A stretch of DNA of 64,000 nucleotides from Lojkania enalia (Eukaryota > Ascomycota > Dothideomycetes > Pleosporales). The stretch's first letter is position 1, and each line of letters starts with the position of its first letter. Made by a program: the position numbers and the translations under genes. The stretch lies in assembly GCA_010094045.1 (NCBI GenBank), contig ML986735.1, forward strand, positions 26,449-90,448, read 5' to 3'. Positions 37,754-48,617 of this stretch are shown here, one piece after another. The notes beneath the pieces were generated by a model. That model searched no databases, was not told the DNA's origin, and was given only the letters and a program-made list of their open reading frames with translations.

Positions 37754-38629
37754 ATGAGCTTCTCTTGTGTATTCTGCGATCGGGCATTCGAGAGCAAGAT
37801 GGCTCTCGACCAGCATAAGAGAGACTCGCCCATACATAAACACGATTGTAAAACCTGCGACTGCTCTTTCGCCAACGGCACGGCTCTTGCACAGCACTTG
37901 CAGAACTCGTCCGTGCATGCTTCATCTTTCGCCGGTGAAGAGGTGTAGCACCACAATGTCCGGCCTTTAATTAAATTAGTCCCATATAATGGCATCCCAG
38001 CATCAGAAATTCGGCCAGTCTATCAAGTAGATCTTAAGCTTCGTCATTCCAACCCGGAGCCTCGTCGTATCATCGAACTCACCAGGACGACTCTCGAGAC
38101 GCGTATTGTGTCGGCAATCATCGACGGAGCGCTGCGACTGCTGCCTCCCGATCAAGACCCGGCTCGAGAAGCCATACGTATGCAGAAAATACGGGATAGA
38201 ACAGAGCGAGCTTCGCAGGCGGAAAAATTATTTGTGAATAGAGTCAGGGCATATCAACGCAACATGATGGACGAGATGCAACAAAAGTAGAATATGCGGC
38301 ATTCTGCAGGCAATGAGGTGGTGCAAAAGACTAAAATTACGCCGGACATCCTCTTCAGCTCGCCAACCATCGTTCATGGTGTACTGTGCCATTGGATAGA
38401 GTACAAGGACACCTTCGGCTTCAAACAGAACCCATTCGTGCACAAGCAGCATCTGAAGCAGTTTCGGAAGTATGCGACGACTTTGGGCAGCGGGATGGTC
38501 GTATACAGCGTGGGATTCGAAAGCGAGCTATTACGCGTTGAAGGAGTCACCTGCTTCAGAGAAGCCGAGGTCATGGGCTGGCTCGACAGCAAGATATCTC
38601 AACGACAATATCTAGCGAGGGTAGATTAG
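37754..38629 (+). pseudogene. C2H2 zinc-finger + TPD-domain nuclease (CDIN1-like) gene with two in-frame TAGs
   Basis: ATG at 37754. Two tandem fingers, CVFCDRAFESKMALDQHKRD and CKTCDCSFANGTALAQHLQN (C-x2-C-x12-H-x5-H). After TAG at 37946-37948 the same frame continues (VDLKLRHSNPEPRRIIELTR, IIDGALRLLPPDQDP). After TAG at 38288-38290 it continues into the TPD domain: TPDILFSSPTIVHGVLCHWI, EYKDTFGFKQNPFV, FRKYATTLGSGMVVYSVGFE, ending TAG at 38627-38629. TPD and WIEYK are the nuclease-type motifs of the CDAN1-interacting nuclease family. Both internal TAGs are one C-to-T from CAG; introns tested around them break the frame. Probably inactivated, unless they are assembly errors. Confidence 0.65.
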
Positions 38630-39639
38630 ATCGATTCGATGGATCATCTTGTGCCTCGTCGCGGCTGTATCGACTGTGCCGTCGAGGTGGTTGTCGTAGG
38701 CGAGCGGCTGTTGACACATCCTGCGGAAACAATGAAAGCTCTTATCGCTATTTCCTTGTGGGTGCTCGTCTTCCTAGATCAGTTGTGATGACGAATTAGA
38801 GAACGCCACGTCAGTAGCAAGGAAAGAAGGTTCTGGAAAGTCATGTGACTGTCATTGTCCGTCAGAAGTCCAGCGTCAGGTAGTTACCCTTCTGCCTCAT
38901 CAAAACATGTCTAACAACATTGCGAACAATGATGTGTGCTTGGGTGTCGCCATTGATCACCGTTTACAAAAGCTCTTTACCAAAGGGGCATCACAGCCTC
39001 ATCCTTCGCGTAGTAATCATGTAGATCATTCGACAACTCGGAAGAGACATTCGCCGACCCAACGAGGCAATCACTAAAGACGACTGCTGTGAATGATCAT
39101 GTTATTCCTCCCACGTCACCGTTGTTAGCAATTCAGTTTTTATTTTCAATGAGGCTGTGAACTCTCAAAATGCCTATTTACTATGGTTAAGTTGGAAGGA
39201 TGGACTTCAAGCCTTCTTCGGACAGGCATTTCAGCAGCAGGTCCCAGAACTGGTCCCTCAACAGCACCACACTCATCGATGTATAATTGCCGTCTCGCTC
39301 GATATCAGTGAGTGACGTTTCGATCATTAACAACAAGGAACCTCAAAGGAAATTACTGCTTTCTGACTTATCCGCAGATTTGCTCCATGACCTATTGCAG
39401 CGAGCCGAGCAGATTCTAGATGATTTAGAGCTCGCTCTGGATATTTTGGCATTCTCAAACTGCCATTACACTGTCTCTAAAGATTTCAGCACCTCGCAGC
39501 TTCACAGTCAGACCTCAATTAACGCCCGGCGGCTGAGCCGAAAGGGCCATTATTACTGATCTACTAATACATTTCCAACAGTTGATCCTGGCCTCCTGGA
39601 GCGATTGACAAAGCTTCTGCGTATCCTCATTACTCTGAT
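38630..39639. other. Intergenic, no gene supported
   Basis: A 90-codon plus-strand frame at 39287-39559 starts at TTG and has only a leucine-rich helix (LLHDLLQRAEQILDDLELAL). It lies opposite the expected C-terminal continuation of the pogo scrap, so it may be an antisense shadow. Confidence 0.4.
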
Positions 39640-40056
39640 CCTTTACTGCAGAGCGTATAAGCCTACTATTTTCCTCTAATTAGACTTCCTGAGTGATGAT
39701 AAGGCACTTTCTCTTGATTCTTAAGCTTTGGTGAATCTATCGAGGATAGGATTAGGATTAGGAGGTGATATACCCGTTGCTTTAAAAGAGCTAAGGTTTG
39801 TTAATTCCTTAAAGGAGGCTTCCTACGCCTTCCAGAACAGTGGGAAGAAGTCGCCCTTGTTGATAGAAACTAGGCCTTGGCTTGTGTGAAGGTGAAGGTA
39901 TTTCGATAGTTCTGCTGAGTAGGTAGTTGATAAAGGCTTGAATATTGTAATATCGAGTGGCTGAAGTGTATGAGTTGAATGAGGGGAGTCGATGTAATTG
40001 TCTAGTCTTCTCTTTTGTACAGCGATCGAACACCTGCTTAAGCTAGGTAAGTCCAA
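39640..40056 (-). pseudogene. Pogo-type DDE transposase C-terminal scrap
   Basis: Minus-strand reading IDSPHSTHTLQPLDITIFKP, LSTTYSAELSKYLH, SINKGDFFPLFWKA, then stop and SFKELTNLSSFKATGI. This is the third-Asp region (QPLD) and C-terminal helix of a DDE_1/pogo transposase, a different subfamily from elements A-G. TAG at Trp/Gln positions and frame changes show decay. It ends 11 bases from the stop codon of the AIM9-like gene on the same strand. Confidence 0.65.
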
Positions 40057-40067
40057 TATTGTTGTTC

Positions 40068-41989
40068 TTACGAATACTCCTCTTCATCAAAGTCACCGAA
40101 AATCCAATGCTCGGATAGCCTCGCTCGTTCCTCCCCAGACTCAGCTGCCTCAAGCGCATCAGCCTTCAGCTTGATTTCACGTTGTTTTATCTCTTCATAC
40201 TGCTCTAAGGGTACCCATCCCTCAGGCCCGATGCCAATAACGTCTCTACAAGCCTGGAGCTGCTCGTCTGCCTCAACCTGCGCAGCATTCAGGCGCACAC
40301 ATTCACTCACCTCGTCTTCTGGGAACGAAATTGGGCAAGGAGGCCTCGCATCACCGCTTGCGCTCGATTTTGGAGCGGCAATATTAGACCAGTTCTTCAT
40401 CAGGTGAATAAGGTCGACTTTAAGAGTCACGTTATCGCCTTCCCAGGGATAACTCGCGTGATCAAAGAGTTTGCGCCGCAACATGCTGAAGTCGTAGGCT
40501 AGGGCGTCGTAGTGCGTCGAGTTCAGTTTTGCAGTCATTGCAACATAGAAGTAGTGAAGTTGACGCCGACGTAGGAGCACGACCTGCTCGAACTGTTCGC
40601 TCTCGCTCAGTTCGTCGAAGTTGTGTGGCAATTCAGGGGTTATGAGCGATTCTGAGACGCTGTCGCCATAATTCTGGAGGCTGTTTGGAATACCGCATTG
40701 CAGAAAGAGCGGGAGTATTGCGCAGTGTTGCCAGTCGATCAGGCCGGTAATTTTAAGTTCATCGGAGACAAACACATTATTAGGTTGGAGATCGGGGTGT
40801 CTTAGCGTCGGGCGGGTAAGAGTTTCGTTATTATCTGGGATGAGATAAGGCGCAATTCGCAGGTATTTGTCCAGACTGTCTAGATGATCTGAGGGCGATT
40901 GCTTTTGATAATTGTATATCTCTCGCCGCAGACGTTGGAAGGGGTGAATCGGTTTGCCAAACTTCGTCAAATATGCAATCTCCTTCTTGGCCCCGGCTGT
41001 AAGTGCCGCTGCTGGATCTGTGTCTTTTGGATATTTAGTTGAGGTTGTTGTTGGAGAATGGGGTAATTCATAGCCGATGGTTAATAGGAAAGCGAATCTG
41101 GCTATGTGAACAGAAGGGCTGATACGTACATGGTCCACGATCAATCTGGAGATTGAGTCTTTTTCCATACCACAAGCCGAGTCTTGTATCAGGACCAATG
41201 CAGAAGTGGCTATCGCGTGCAGAATTGGCGATAGGAATGTCAACCTTACTGGACCCAGTTTGCAAATCCTTGGTAAAATACAGACTGCCGCTTGCTGGAA
41301 ACGGAAGAGCAAATAGTCGAGACTCCAGCTCCACAAGTTCGGTGATGACGGTAATTCTAGCCTTTTCAGATAGGTCAAACCATATGTCACCCAAGTTCGT
41401 TCCACGGATAAGCTCCATGAAGAGGTATTCGGTGCCAGCAGCGTTCTCTGATGTAGCCGAGTAACTGTAGATCTGAGGGACGGGTACGCCGTGTGAACGA
41501 AGAAAATCCATCGTCGCAACTTCGCTAGCTACGACTAGGTGCCTCGGCTCGGTAATTGGATAAGGGATGCGCCCAACGAACTGAAAACCGTCACGCATGG
41601 TAATTAGAAAAGTTCGATTAAACCCCCCTTCAGCTAATTTTTCAAAAGAAGCCACATCTTCTACGTTCTGATTGACAGCTGCGGCCGCGAAGCGCTTGAA
41701 CTCCGATACATTGAAAACACGTCTTCGTTCAGAGTGCTTCAAGGCGTCATTCCAACTCCAGTCCATAGTCAGTAATGAGCGTCGGCTTTAGAAGAAGGGG
41801 TTTGACAAACATCCATCGCCCCGACGTGTACTCAAATAGCTCAGAATGTTCCTTCATTGAGTAGTAAGCCAGAAAACGAATTGATTCTGCGAAGAGACTC
41901 CTAGCTCTTAAGGATTGTATCGTTCGTGGAAAAGGACGAGAGAAGGAATCAATAACTAGACGACTACTTAAGTTTCGATAAAATGCCAT
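40068..41989 (-). CDS. AIM9-like APH-fold kinase family protein (584 aa, three exons)
   Basis: Exons 41989-41811, 41755-41130 and 41017-40068; introns 41756-41810 (55 nt, branch CTGAC) and 41018-41129 (112 nt, GTACGT donor). The spliced frame is 584 codons without stops. The N-terminus is Arg/Ser-rich with few acids (mitochondrial presequence-like), then FEYTSGRWIWNDA, the nucleotide loop LAEGGFNRTF, ASEVATMDFL, and the APH catalytic motif LRHPDLQPNNVFV with ITGLIDWQH (metal-binding, DFG-like). These mark the fungal phosphotransferase/AIM9 family (altered inheritance of mitochondria 9); its substrate is not established. The C-terminus ends acidic (FDEEEYS). Intact, and one of three clean genes in the island. 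Confidence 0.85.
41018..41129 (-). other. Intron 2 of the AIM9-like gene
   Basis: 112 nt, donor GTACGT, acceptor GACACAG; joins codon T|AT in frame to give RGPYPAAALTAG. Confidence 0.8.
41756..41810 (-). other. Intron 1 of the AIM9-like gene
   Basis: 55 nt, donor GTTTGT, branch TTACTGACTATG, acceptor CTGGAG; splicing restores the conserved YTSGRW-I-WNDA reading. Confidence 0.75.
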
Positions 41990-42444
41990 AACACGATCGC
42001 GCAGTGGAGCGCAAAGAGAAGGGGTTCAGTCGCTGGAGCGGATTGCGGAGCGTACCGCCCGACACGCTTGGTCCACTCTTGGCATGCGCTAGCGCCGAAA
42101 CCGCTCCCCGAAGTAGCGTCGACGCCTAACGCATCACGCCCATATCTCATGTCTTCTTCCAACCAATCCCACGTCATGTGCTCTTAGTAGGACATGAAGG
42201 ATGAGCTGTGCCACTGTTAGGATGTGTACGGACAGTGCTACCCATGTCGTACTCCAGCGCGTGTCGGCCATACAGAACGTCCAAACCATATAATTCCGAG
42301 AAATCTGTGCCGCATTTGACGCTAGGCAACAGGGAATGCACCATTCGACGAGACAGTCCCTAATTGACATGTCTTAGACAGCAGCGCGTCCCAATGTTGC
42401 TGGTTCACCTAAAGTACTCATCCTCTTGGCTATTCCTCCGTGGC

Positions 42445-42452
42445 TATATAAG
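42445..42452 (+). promoter_or_regulatory. TATA box (TATATAAG) of the small-protein gene
   Basis: TATATAAG lies about 190 bp before the ATG at 42634 and about 110 bp before the 5'UTR intron donor, a position fitting a core promoter. Confidence 0.6.
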
Positions 42453-42563
42453 CCGCTCATATCCGTCCTATACATTACAATTTCAGACCCATTTATTCCC
42501 CGTGATCACGAAATCACGCTCCCTCATTCGCCTTTGTTAGCTTCTGCAGCTCCTGCTTTGACA

Positions 42564-42612
42564 GTAAGAACATGCTCTGCATCGAGAAAGTGGGATATGG
42601 CTAACCTCCCAG
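42564..42612 (+). other. 5'UTR intron of the small-protein gene
   Basis: 49 nt: donor GTAAGA, branch GGCTAACC, acceptor CTCCCAG. No ATG precedes it in frame with the coding sequence, so it lies in the leader. Confidence 0.65.
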
Positions 42613-42633
42613 CTCCAGCCCTTGAGCATCATA

Positions 42634-42981
42634 ATGAAGAAGTCGATCAGTTCCGCTGTCAACAAGGCTGTCGATGGCAATACTTGGAAGAAGTTTACCG
42701 ATGTGACTGTTGGAAGAGGCAAAACAGTCTATCCTAAAAGCTCAGCAGATCAAGAACGGGTTGGCGTGCGTTGGGACTATGATGGGGAAGTTTCCCGAGC
42801 AGATGGTGTATACAACAAGTTTCAGATGCAGCCTAATGCTGGGAAGGTTCCCTCTTCCATTAGGCAATGGAGGGATGAAAATGGAGGTACTCACTCCGTG
42901 ATGGCCAGCGCTTTTGTGAAGAAGGGTGGCTCGAAGGATGATGTCAAAAAGGGACTGGAGGAGGCGGCAAAGTCAGTCTAA
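42634..42981 (+). CDS. Small conserved-looking protein of unknown function (115 aa)
   Basis: ATG at 42634 (MKKSISSAVNKAV). Uninterrupted 115-codon frame, no signal peptide, no membrane segment, Lys/Gly/Ser-rich. Visible features: WKKFTDVTVGRGKTVYP, RVGVRWDYDGEVSRADGVY, a central FQMQPNAGKVPSSIRQWRDE and a helical end KDDVKKGLEEAAKSV. Complete gene architecture (TATA, leader intron, AATAAA about 85 bp after the stop) and codon usage like the AIM9-like gene indicate an active gene. I do not recognise the family and assign no function. Confidence 0.75.
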   Translation: MKKSISSAVNKAVDGNTWKKFTDVTVGRGKTVYPKSSADQERVGVRWDYDGEVSRADGVYNKFQMQPNAGKVPSSIRQWRDENGGTHSVMASAFVKKGGSKDDVKKGLEEAAKSV

Positions 42982-43066
42982 TGCTCATGCGTGGGAAACA
43001 CTCTCCCATAAGATAGCCAGCGGTACCTCCTTTCCAATAGGGGCCATGTAGTGTTCAAGGACGACG

Positions 43067-43072
43067 AATAAA
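43067..43072 (+). terminator. Poly(A) signal AATAAA for the small-protein gene
   Basis: AATAAA 85 bp beyond the stop codon of the 115-aa gene, on its strand. Confidence 0.5.
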
Positions 43073-44249
43073 CAACTGTCGTTCTCTTGCCATACTATAC
43101 CATCATATCCCTGAATATCCACTGGGTGACAAGAGCAAGTCTGTCTTTGATATTCATACTCGACTGGGAAAGCGAATGTTCACTGAGAAAGCTCGCAGGC
43201 GGCCGCCTTTGCTTCTCGCTGTCCCAGATCTGGGCCTTTGCCTATTTTGAGAATGTGCTTACTTATTTGTGAGGGAATAGGGCATGAAATGGTTGATTGT
43301 CTATTTTGTTGTATCTGTGTTCTCCTTGTCTACTCCCACAGGCAGCTCTCTCTAGTATCTACAGGTGGTGACTGCCACACAAGCCATAATCACATAATAT
43401 AACCATAGCTCCTTCACTATTAACCGTCACATTATCCCTGCAGGCAACCACCAATGAGACTACAGCATTTCGGTTATGCTCTGTGACCCACATTTGGCCT
43501 CTTTTTGGGCTCGAGCCGGAGCATCTCTTGCTTCTTGAATTTATCCTCCAAGTAACTGACCGCTTTTCTCATTAAGATCACAGCGCCCAAACGCAAGATT
43601 CTCAAATCTCACTCGTGCTGTAGAAGGCTTTTCTCGATGATTTCGACAAAATCTTGCTCCATTTTTCAACGACTATGGTGAATTATGCAGAACTTTGCCT
43701 ACGGGGCGCGGGATTGCTGCTGTTTTTCAGGTGCAGGTGTCCCAATTTCGGGCTCCCCGCGATGGTCCGTTTCTGGGCCACCACCCGCTCCCATTATGAA
43801 GCCCATGCTTCTACATATGGACCTCTGATCTGCGTTACTCGGCCAATTCTTCTTTAATTCATACTTAACATGGCTGAAAGGCAAAAGCGCGACACAATAT
43901 TTCCTGGAAGAGACACCTTAATCCTCATGAGCTTTCCCAAATTGATCCAGGAAGACGCCGAGTTATGCATGTTGATATCGTTCTGAGCTTGATTGAGTTA
44001 AGTCGCAGGGAGTAATGCCAGTCGTCTTGGACGTACCCACAGCCTGCATCTAGATTGCCAGTTAACACTGTTTGTGAGGCACGCGAGAAGGATGCTATAG
44101 GGTTGCTCGTAGTAGCAGCGAAAACGAGGCATTGCTGTGTACATCTCAACCACGCGAAAGCCTATATTGCTTGGCTCCGGGCAAACAGATCATCTAGTTC
44201 ATACGATTCGCTCACTTCCTAATATTAGCTTACAAATCTTTGCCGCAGT
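43073..44249. other. Intergenic, no gene supported
   Basis: GC-moderate, non-repetitive. Open frames of 60-75 codons on both strands have no motifs and conflicting directions. Confidence 0.5.
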
Positions 44250-45967
44250 CTAATGTCTTTCCCGCAACCTAGGCATTCCATGGCGTCGGATTCTTCTACA
44301 GAGCCGCCAGATCATATACGACCTGCTATGGGCTCTGTTCAAGCCAAATGCCCTCGTGTATACGACTTACGCCGGTACAGGCCGGCCCCGATGCGTTAAG
44401 TACAATTTTGGGGAGCAAGGGCAGACAAAGTCCAGTTCAAAACACTGGAAGATCGAGTGCCGCTATTTCGATTTCGACGGTACCGATTTCGGCGAAGCAT
44501 CTACAGAGGTCAAGATTCATAAGTTCCGTGGAGTAAGGCAAATCGACAACCTTCCTGCATTCCCTCTTCAATACCACGCAAATGCCAGCGAGGTCGAGAT
44601 TGATCTGCTCGAGTGCGGAAAGAAGTTTATTCACTTAATCGGGACCCACCACTGCCACTGCAACAGGCAGGCTTTCATTATACACAAAGGAAAGGAGGTC
44701 GGATTTCCCGTTGACAGCCGGATCATAGTCGATGCTGCCTTCTTTCGGAAGATGAATCCCAGTTACGCCAGACCAAAGGTCGACAAAGACGACGACGCGA
44801 GTTAAATTCCACTGTTCGACCTTCTCCGTCCCACCCAACCGCCGCCTGAGCGGGCCAGGAGCACTGGCTTGGAACCTGCTGACGTAACGGAAGACGATTT
44901 GCTCATCTGCAGCCCCACCGTACCTGGTTTCAGCTTCAGTAAAAAGCTATGGGGTAGGATATAGCTTCCCCCCTAGTAGTTTTCGAGCTAATCCGTGGAT
45001 ATAGCGGAATTCCTAGTCGCTGGCATCAGCGAGATCCAGTAGTCCTCTGCACCTTTCGATTGCCTAACCATCCCGAAGGAGCAGAAGGAGGTTATTATGG
45101 CTCTTACAGAAGCCCGTACGAATTCAGAAAACGGCTTTGAATTTGATGACGTCATTGCCGGAAAAGGTCGCGGTCTGATCGCGCTCTTGCAGTATGATTC
45201 CCAGATCTCTTCTCTACATTCGCTTACGTGCACTAGCGGCCTCCCAGGAGTAGGAAAGACATTTACGGCTGAAGCTGTTGCTGAGCATCTTCGGCGACCT
45301 CTCTATTCGGTGGGCAAACTCCGTCTTTCATTAGGTGTAGTCTGACTTCTTAGATTTCTGCTAGCGAATTTAGCGCCAAGGCAGGATTGCTGGAAGGGCA
45401 ACTATCAGACATCTTCCGGATCGCTAGTCATTGGAATACAATTCTTCTCTTGGACGAAGCGGATGTCTATCTCGAGCGGCATTCATCCTATGACTTGATA
45501 CGCAACGGCCTCGTGACCGTATTTCTCCACAAGCTGGAATATCTGGATGGAATCATGTTCTTAACGACAAATCGAGTGTCCGAATTCGACGAAGCAATAC
45601 TCAGCCGCATCCATCTCATGCTAAAATACAACGAGTTGAGCAAGAATACAAGGAAGCAGATCTAGAGACATTTCCTCTCGCGGTCGCGCACCTCTCAGGG
45701 GGCTCTAGAGATCTGTAACGACGAGCTGGATCGGCTGGTTGGAAGTTAGCTCAATGGACGGCAGGTAGGGTGCCTTCACTAAGTGTCTAATAAGTTTACT
45801 AAAAGCGAAACTCTCAGATTAAGAACGCAGTTTCTACAGCCCACGCATTAGCTACAAAGGAGAAGTATAAGATAGAGTTCACGCACCTTTCTAAAGCCGT
45901 AACTATAAGCATGGAATTTATACGCGAGTTTAATAAGGCGGAGAATATTAATAAAATGTACAGCTAG
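44250..45967 (+). pseudogene. DUF7025-AAA+ ATPase gene, N-truncated with nonsense codons
   Basis: Fungal AAA ATPase with N-terminal DUF7025. Reading starts near 44290 (SRQIIYDLLWALFKPNALVY) and runs CVKYNFGE, FPLQYHANASEVEIDLLECG, IGTHHCHCN, VDSRIIVDAAFFRKMNPSYA. Introns at 44954-45004 (51 nt), 45192-45236 (45), 45310-45353 (44) and 45765-45817 (53) each restore family sequence. The AAA module has Walker A GLPGVGKT, Walker B ILLLDEAD and sensor/arginine-finger FLTTNRVSEFDEAILSRIH. Stops in the spliced frame: TAA 44803-44805, TAG 45040-45042 (Trp), TAG 45663-45665 (Trp), TAG 45747-45749; natural end TAG 45965-45967. About the first 300 residues of the usual protein are missing. Not functional. 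Confidence 0.78.
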
Positions 45968-46313
45968 TACTTCCCCTAGTAGGTAATCGCTGGTTTAGGG
46001 AAGTTAGCTGGTAGCTAGATCTGGGTGGAAGAATTGTGTCGCCCCTTACAGTAGCTAGTCAGATCAGACGCTATAGCTAATAATACGTTTCATTATCAAA
46101 TCTTATAGACCCTCCTAATCAGGCTTAGCTCGTAAGAAAAGATGAAAATATGCGCATCCCTCTACGCGGAGCAGCAAATATCCGAAGTTGGTGATAAATA
46201 GAATAAGGGGTGCACTTCTGGGTATTCCCGATTCCGCGTTATAGTCCTCAAGCTATGGCCAATAGTACATCTCGCTATCACTCTAAGTCCTTTAAGCCAT
46301 CCTATACTACTTA
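45968..46313. other. Intergenic between convergent relics
   Basis: Lies between the 3' ends of the AAA relic (plus) and the FunK1 relic (minus). Nothing recognised beyond possible mutated FunK1 C-terminal sequence. Confidence 0.4.
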
Positions 46314-48459
46314 AAGAATCTCTTTTATCTTAAAGTACAGCTTTGGATTTGGATCTCTCCACCTCCTACTATTAGGAAACACCTTCCTCCGCAGTCTATT
46401 AACACAAGGAATTAATAGCTGAAAATATGGTGTGAAGTTTTCTTCTACCGCCTTAAGGAAATCTCTCTCATCGGCCACTTCCCCTTTCTTTATTTTAGCA
46501 AGCTCTTCTGTGCCAATATAATTCCATTTTTCAAACTGTTGCACCACCCTTTCTTTTATTAGTCTATCATAGTAAATACAAATCCAGAACAGCACCTAGA
46601 AGAACGATTCTAGATCGTGTATAAAAGAATACAGTTCGTTATCTAGAAGCACTCCAATTGCTATAAACGCTCGTATGCCGGTCTTCCCTCATGCTCCTGA
46701 AGATTTCTCGCGCTGCTCCTTAATAGTAAGGTCGAGGTCGATTAAGAACGCGCGCTAGAAAGGGTTGTTATCTTCTTCATTCACCATAAGGTTGTTTGGT
46801 GAGATATTACATTATAGTATACCGGCCTATATATGTAGCGACTCGTATCCTTCGACACAGCCTTCCAACACAGCAAGAAGACTAGTCCGGGAGCTTGCTT
46901 TGTAGATGGCCTTCCCATAGTCACGGATAATGACGCGACGATGTACTCGATTCGCGGTCACCCTCTCCCCCTTTACTAGTAAGCTTAAGCAAGTTCGCTT
47001 GCTAGACGGCAACGGCGCGTCCGTACAGCTAGAGGACCGTTCGCGCCCGGCGGCGCTGCTGCTTCGGCCTTTCCGCAAGATGCAATGTCCAGTAGTGCTT
47101 AGAGGCGGTATCAAGCTTTCCGGCTTGTATTTTTTCGCTTCTATTATATCCAGGCCTTATCGCACGTTTATGCGGATGTCGTTGTCCTGGCCGCCCACAC
47201 GGACCGTCTGATAGTGATAGTATCTCGCGACATTGACCACGCCCTTATCGGTTGCCTCTCGCAGTAACTCGCCCTCTCCCTCTCGTTCCGGGTATTGCTA
47301 TGAGTCTTTGACAATAAGGGGTGTTCGCGATTCGTCTCCCTCTCGATGGACTTTCCAACAGGTTGTCGCTCGACCGGCAACACAAGGCACGCGTTTTATG
47401 ACCTTGTCGATGACGAGCCGCTCTATACGGTTGTCCCTTTCGATCTCGATGTACCGCTTGTCCCCGGCTGTAATGATAGTGGGGTCAAATCCAAGCTGCT
47501 CCTCGTTCAGCGACAGGAACCCGAGCACAGCAGACACGAACTGCAGCCCGTCTTCGTTGACATCAAATCGCGTGGATGCGATTCCCCCCAGGCGGTCGAA
47601 TTCCCACAGTCGCATGAGGGGACTATATAGGGTAAAGCCGAGCACGAAGCGGCGGCTGTCCTGAGCAGCGAGCACCCCTAGCACGAGGATCTGCGACCAG
47701 TGGCATTTAGAGTTGATGCCGGCGCTCGGGTCGTCTATCCGCGAGTATAAAGCCGACATCCAACTTACGGTCGGCGGTAGAGCCTTATATGGGCTGGTGG
47801 GGCTGTGCTAGCGGCCGCCGTCGAGACCTGGCGGCGGGCTGATACTCTTCTACGAAATCCAAGAGCTGGCCAGTAAGCCGCGCGAACCAGCTTAAGACAT
47901 CGCGTTCCCTCGCTCCTTCGGGCCAGTCCTGCTAGCCGCTCTCCTCCTGATAGAGCGGATTATCCCCTTCTTTACACTTGTCGAACACGTTGTGCGCTTC
48001 CGACTTTAGACCTGGGACGTTTCCGAAGTATGCTTCGAAGAAACCAGGAACATCGACGTATAGTTGTCCTAGCTCCTCCTTCAGCACGCCGTCTACGTAC
48101 TTGCGGTGTTCGGTTGAGTTCGCAAAGCTGCCCGTGTTGTACAGCCATGGCGTTTGCCGGGAGGAGGCGGTGAGGGACAGGGCTGACAGCGGAGGAGTTG
48201 TAGGTTTAGCGATAGCCGTAAAGACTGTGGACGCAGCGACTGCATTATAAACCTTATCCTAAATAAGTCCGTCGGTGCTATTGCTAAGGACTGCCTCTAG
48301 GAGAGGTATGATACGCCTAATGTTAAAGTTGCCGGAGTTGACCGCTGCGTTTAGCTCCAACAGATCGCCGAGAAGGTTTTATTCCCACCCTTAGAAGGTA
48401 ATAAGCGAACGGCTGAAGAGCGTGTATAAGGTTAAGCGCAGTATTCTATAGGCCTTCAT
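46314..48459 (-). pseudogene. FunK1 fungal protein kinase, near full length, RIP-inactivated (copy 2)
   Basis: Candidate ATG at 48459. N-terminal helper region: LLGDLLELNAAVNSGNFNIR, VPGFFEAYFGNVPGLKSEAH. One frame shift near 47745, then MRLWEFDRLGGIASTRFDVN, EEQLGFDPTII, KRYIEIERDNRIERLVI, GRATTCWKVHREGDESRTPL. The kinase core follows: NRVHRRVIIRDYGKAIYKAS, the catalytic loop now read as stop-Cys-Asn-ISPNNLMV (codons TAA TGT AAT; copy 1 has CAA TGC GAT, Gln-Cys-Asp), FLIDLDLTIKEQRE, and the end RRWRDPNPKLYFKIKEIL with TAA. About ten stops are all C-to-T or G-to-A, including Trp-to-TAG. About 25 residues seem deleted before VLAAQDSRRF (from memory of the family). Confidence 0.82.
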
Positions 48460-48617
48460 TGCGTCACCTTACTGAAGAGAATGATAGTAGTAACTCCTAT
48501 CACGGTTTAAGCTGGTACCCTAAATCCTAACATATTCTGAAAAGAATTTCAACACTGTAGATACGGCATTTGATTCACTCTTAATCAACATATAATTCTC
48601 TAGTGCTAAATCCTCTA

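Larger units (their letters stand above)
41990..42633. promoter_or_regulatory. Divergent intergenic region between AIM9-like gene and small-protein gene
   Basis: About 640 bp shared by two intact, divergently transcribed genes. On the right side a TATA box and a 5'UTR intron belong to the plus-strand gene. Short open frames here have no likeness to proteins. Confidence 0.6.

Noticed and set aside
37943..38000. 58-nt intron removing the first TAG of the C2H2-TPD gene
   Set aside because: GT and AG are present, but the length shifts the frame into an early stop, whereas the unspliced frame continues cleanly after the TAG.
39745..39775. Telomere-like GGATTA repeats
   Set aside because: Only two or three imperfect units in an internal position near a transposase scrap; not a telomere array.
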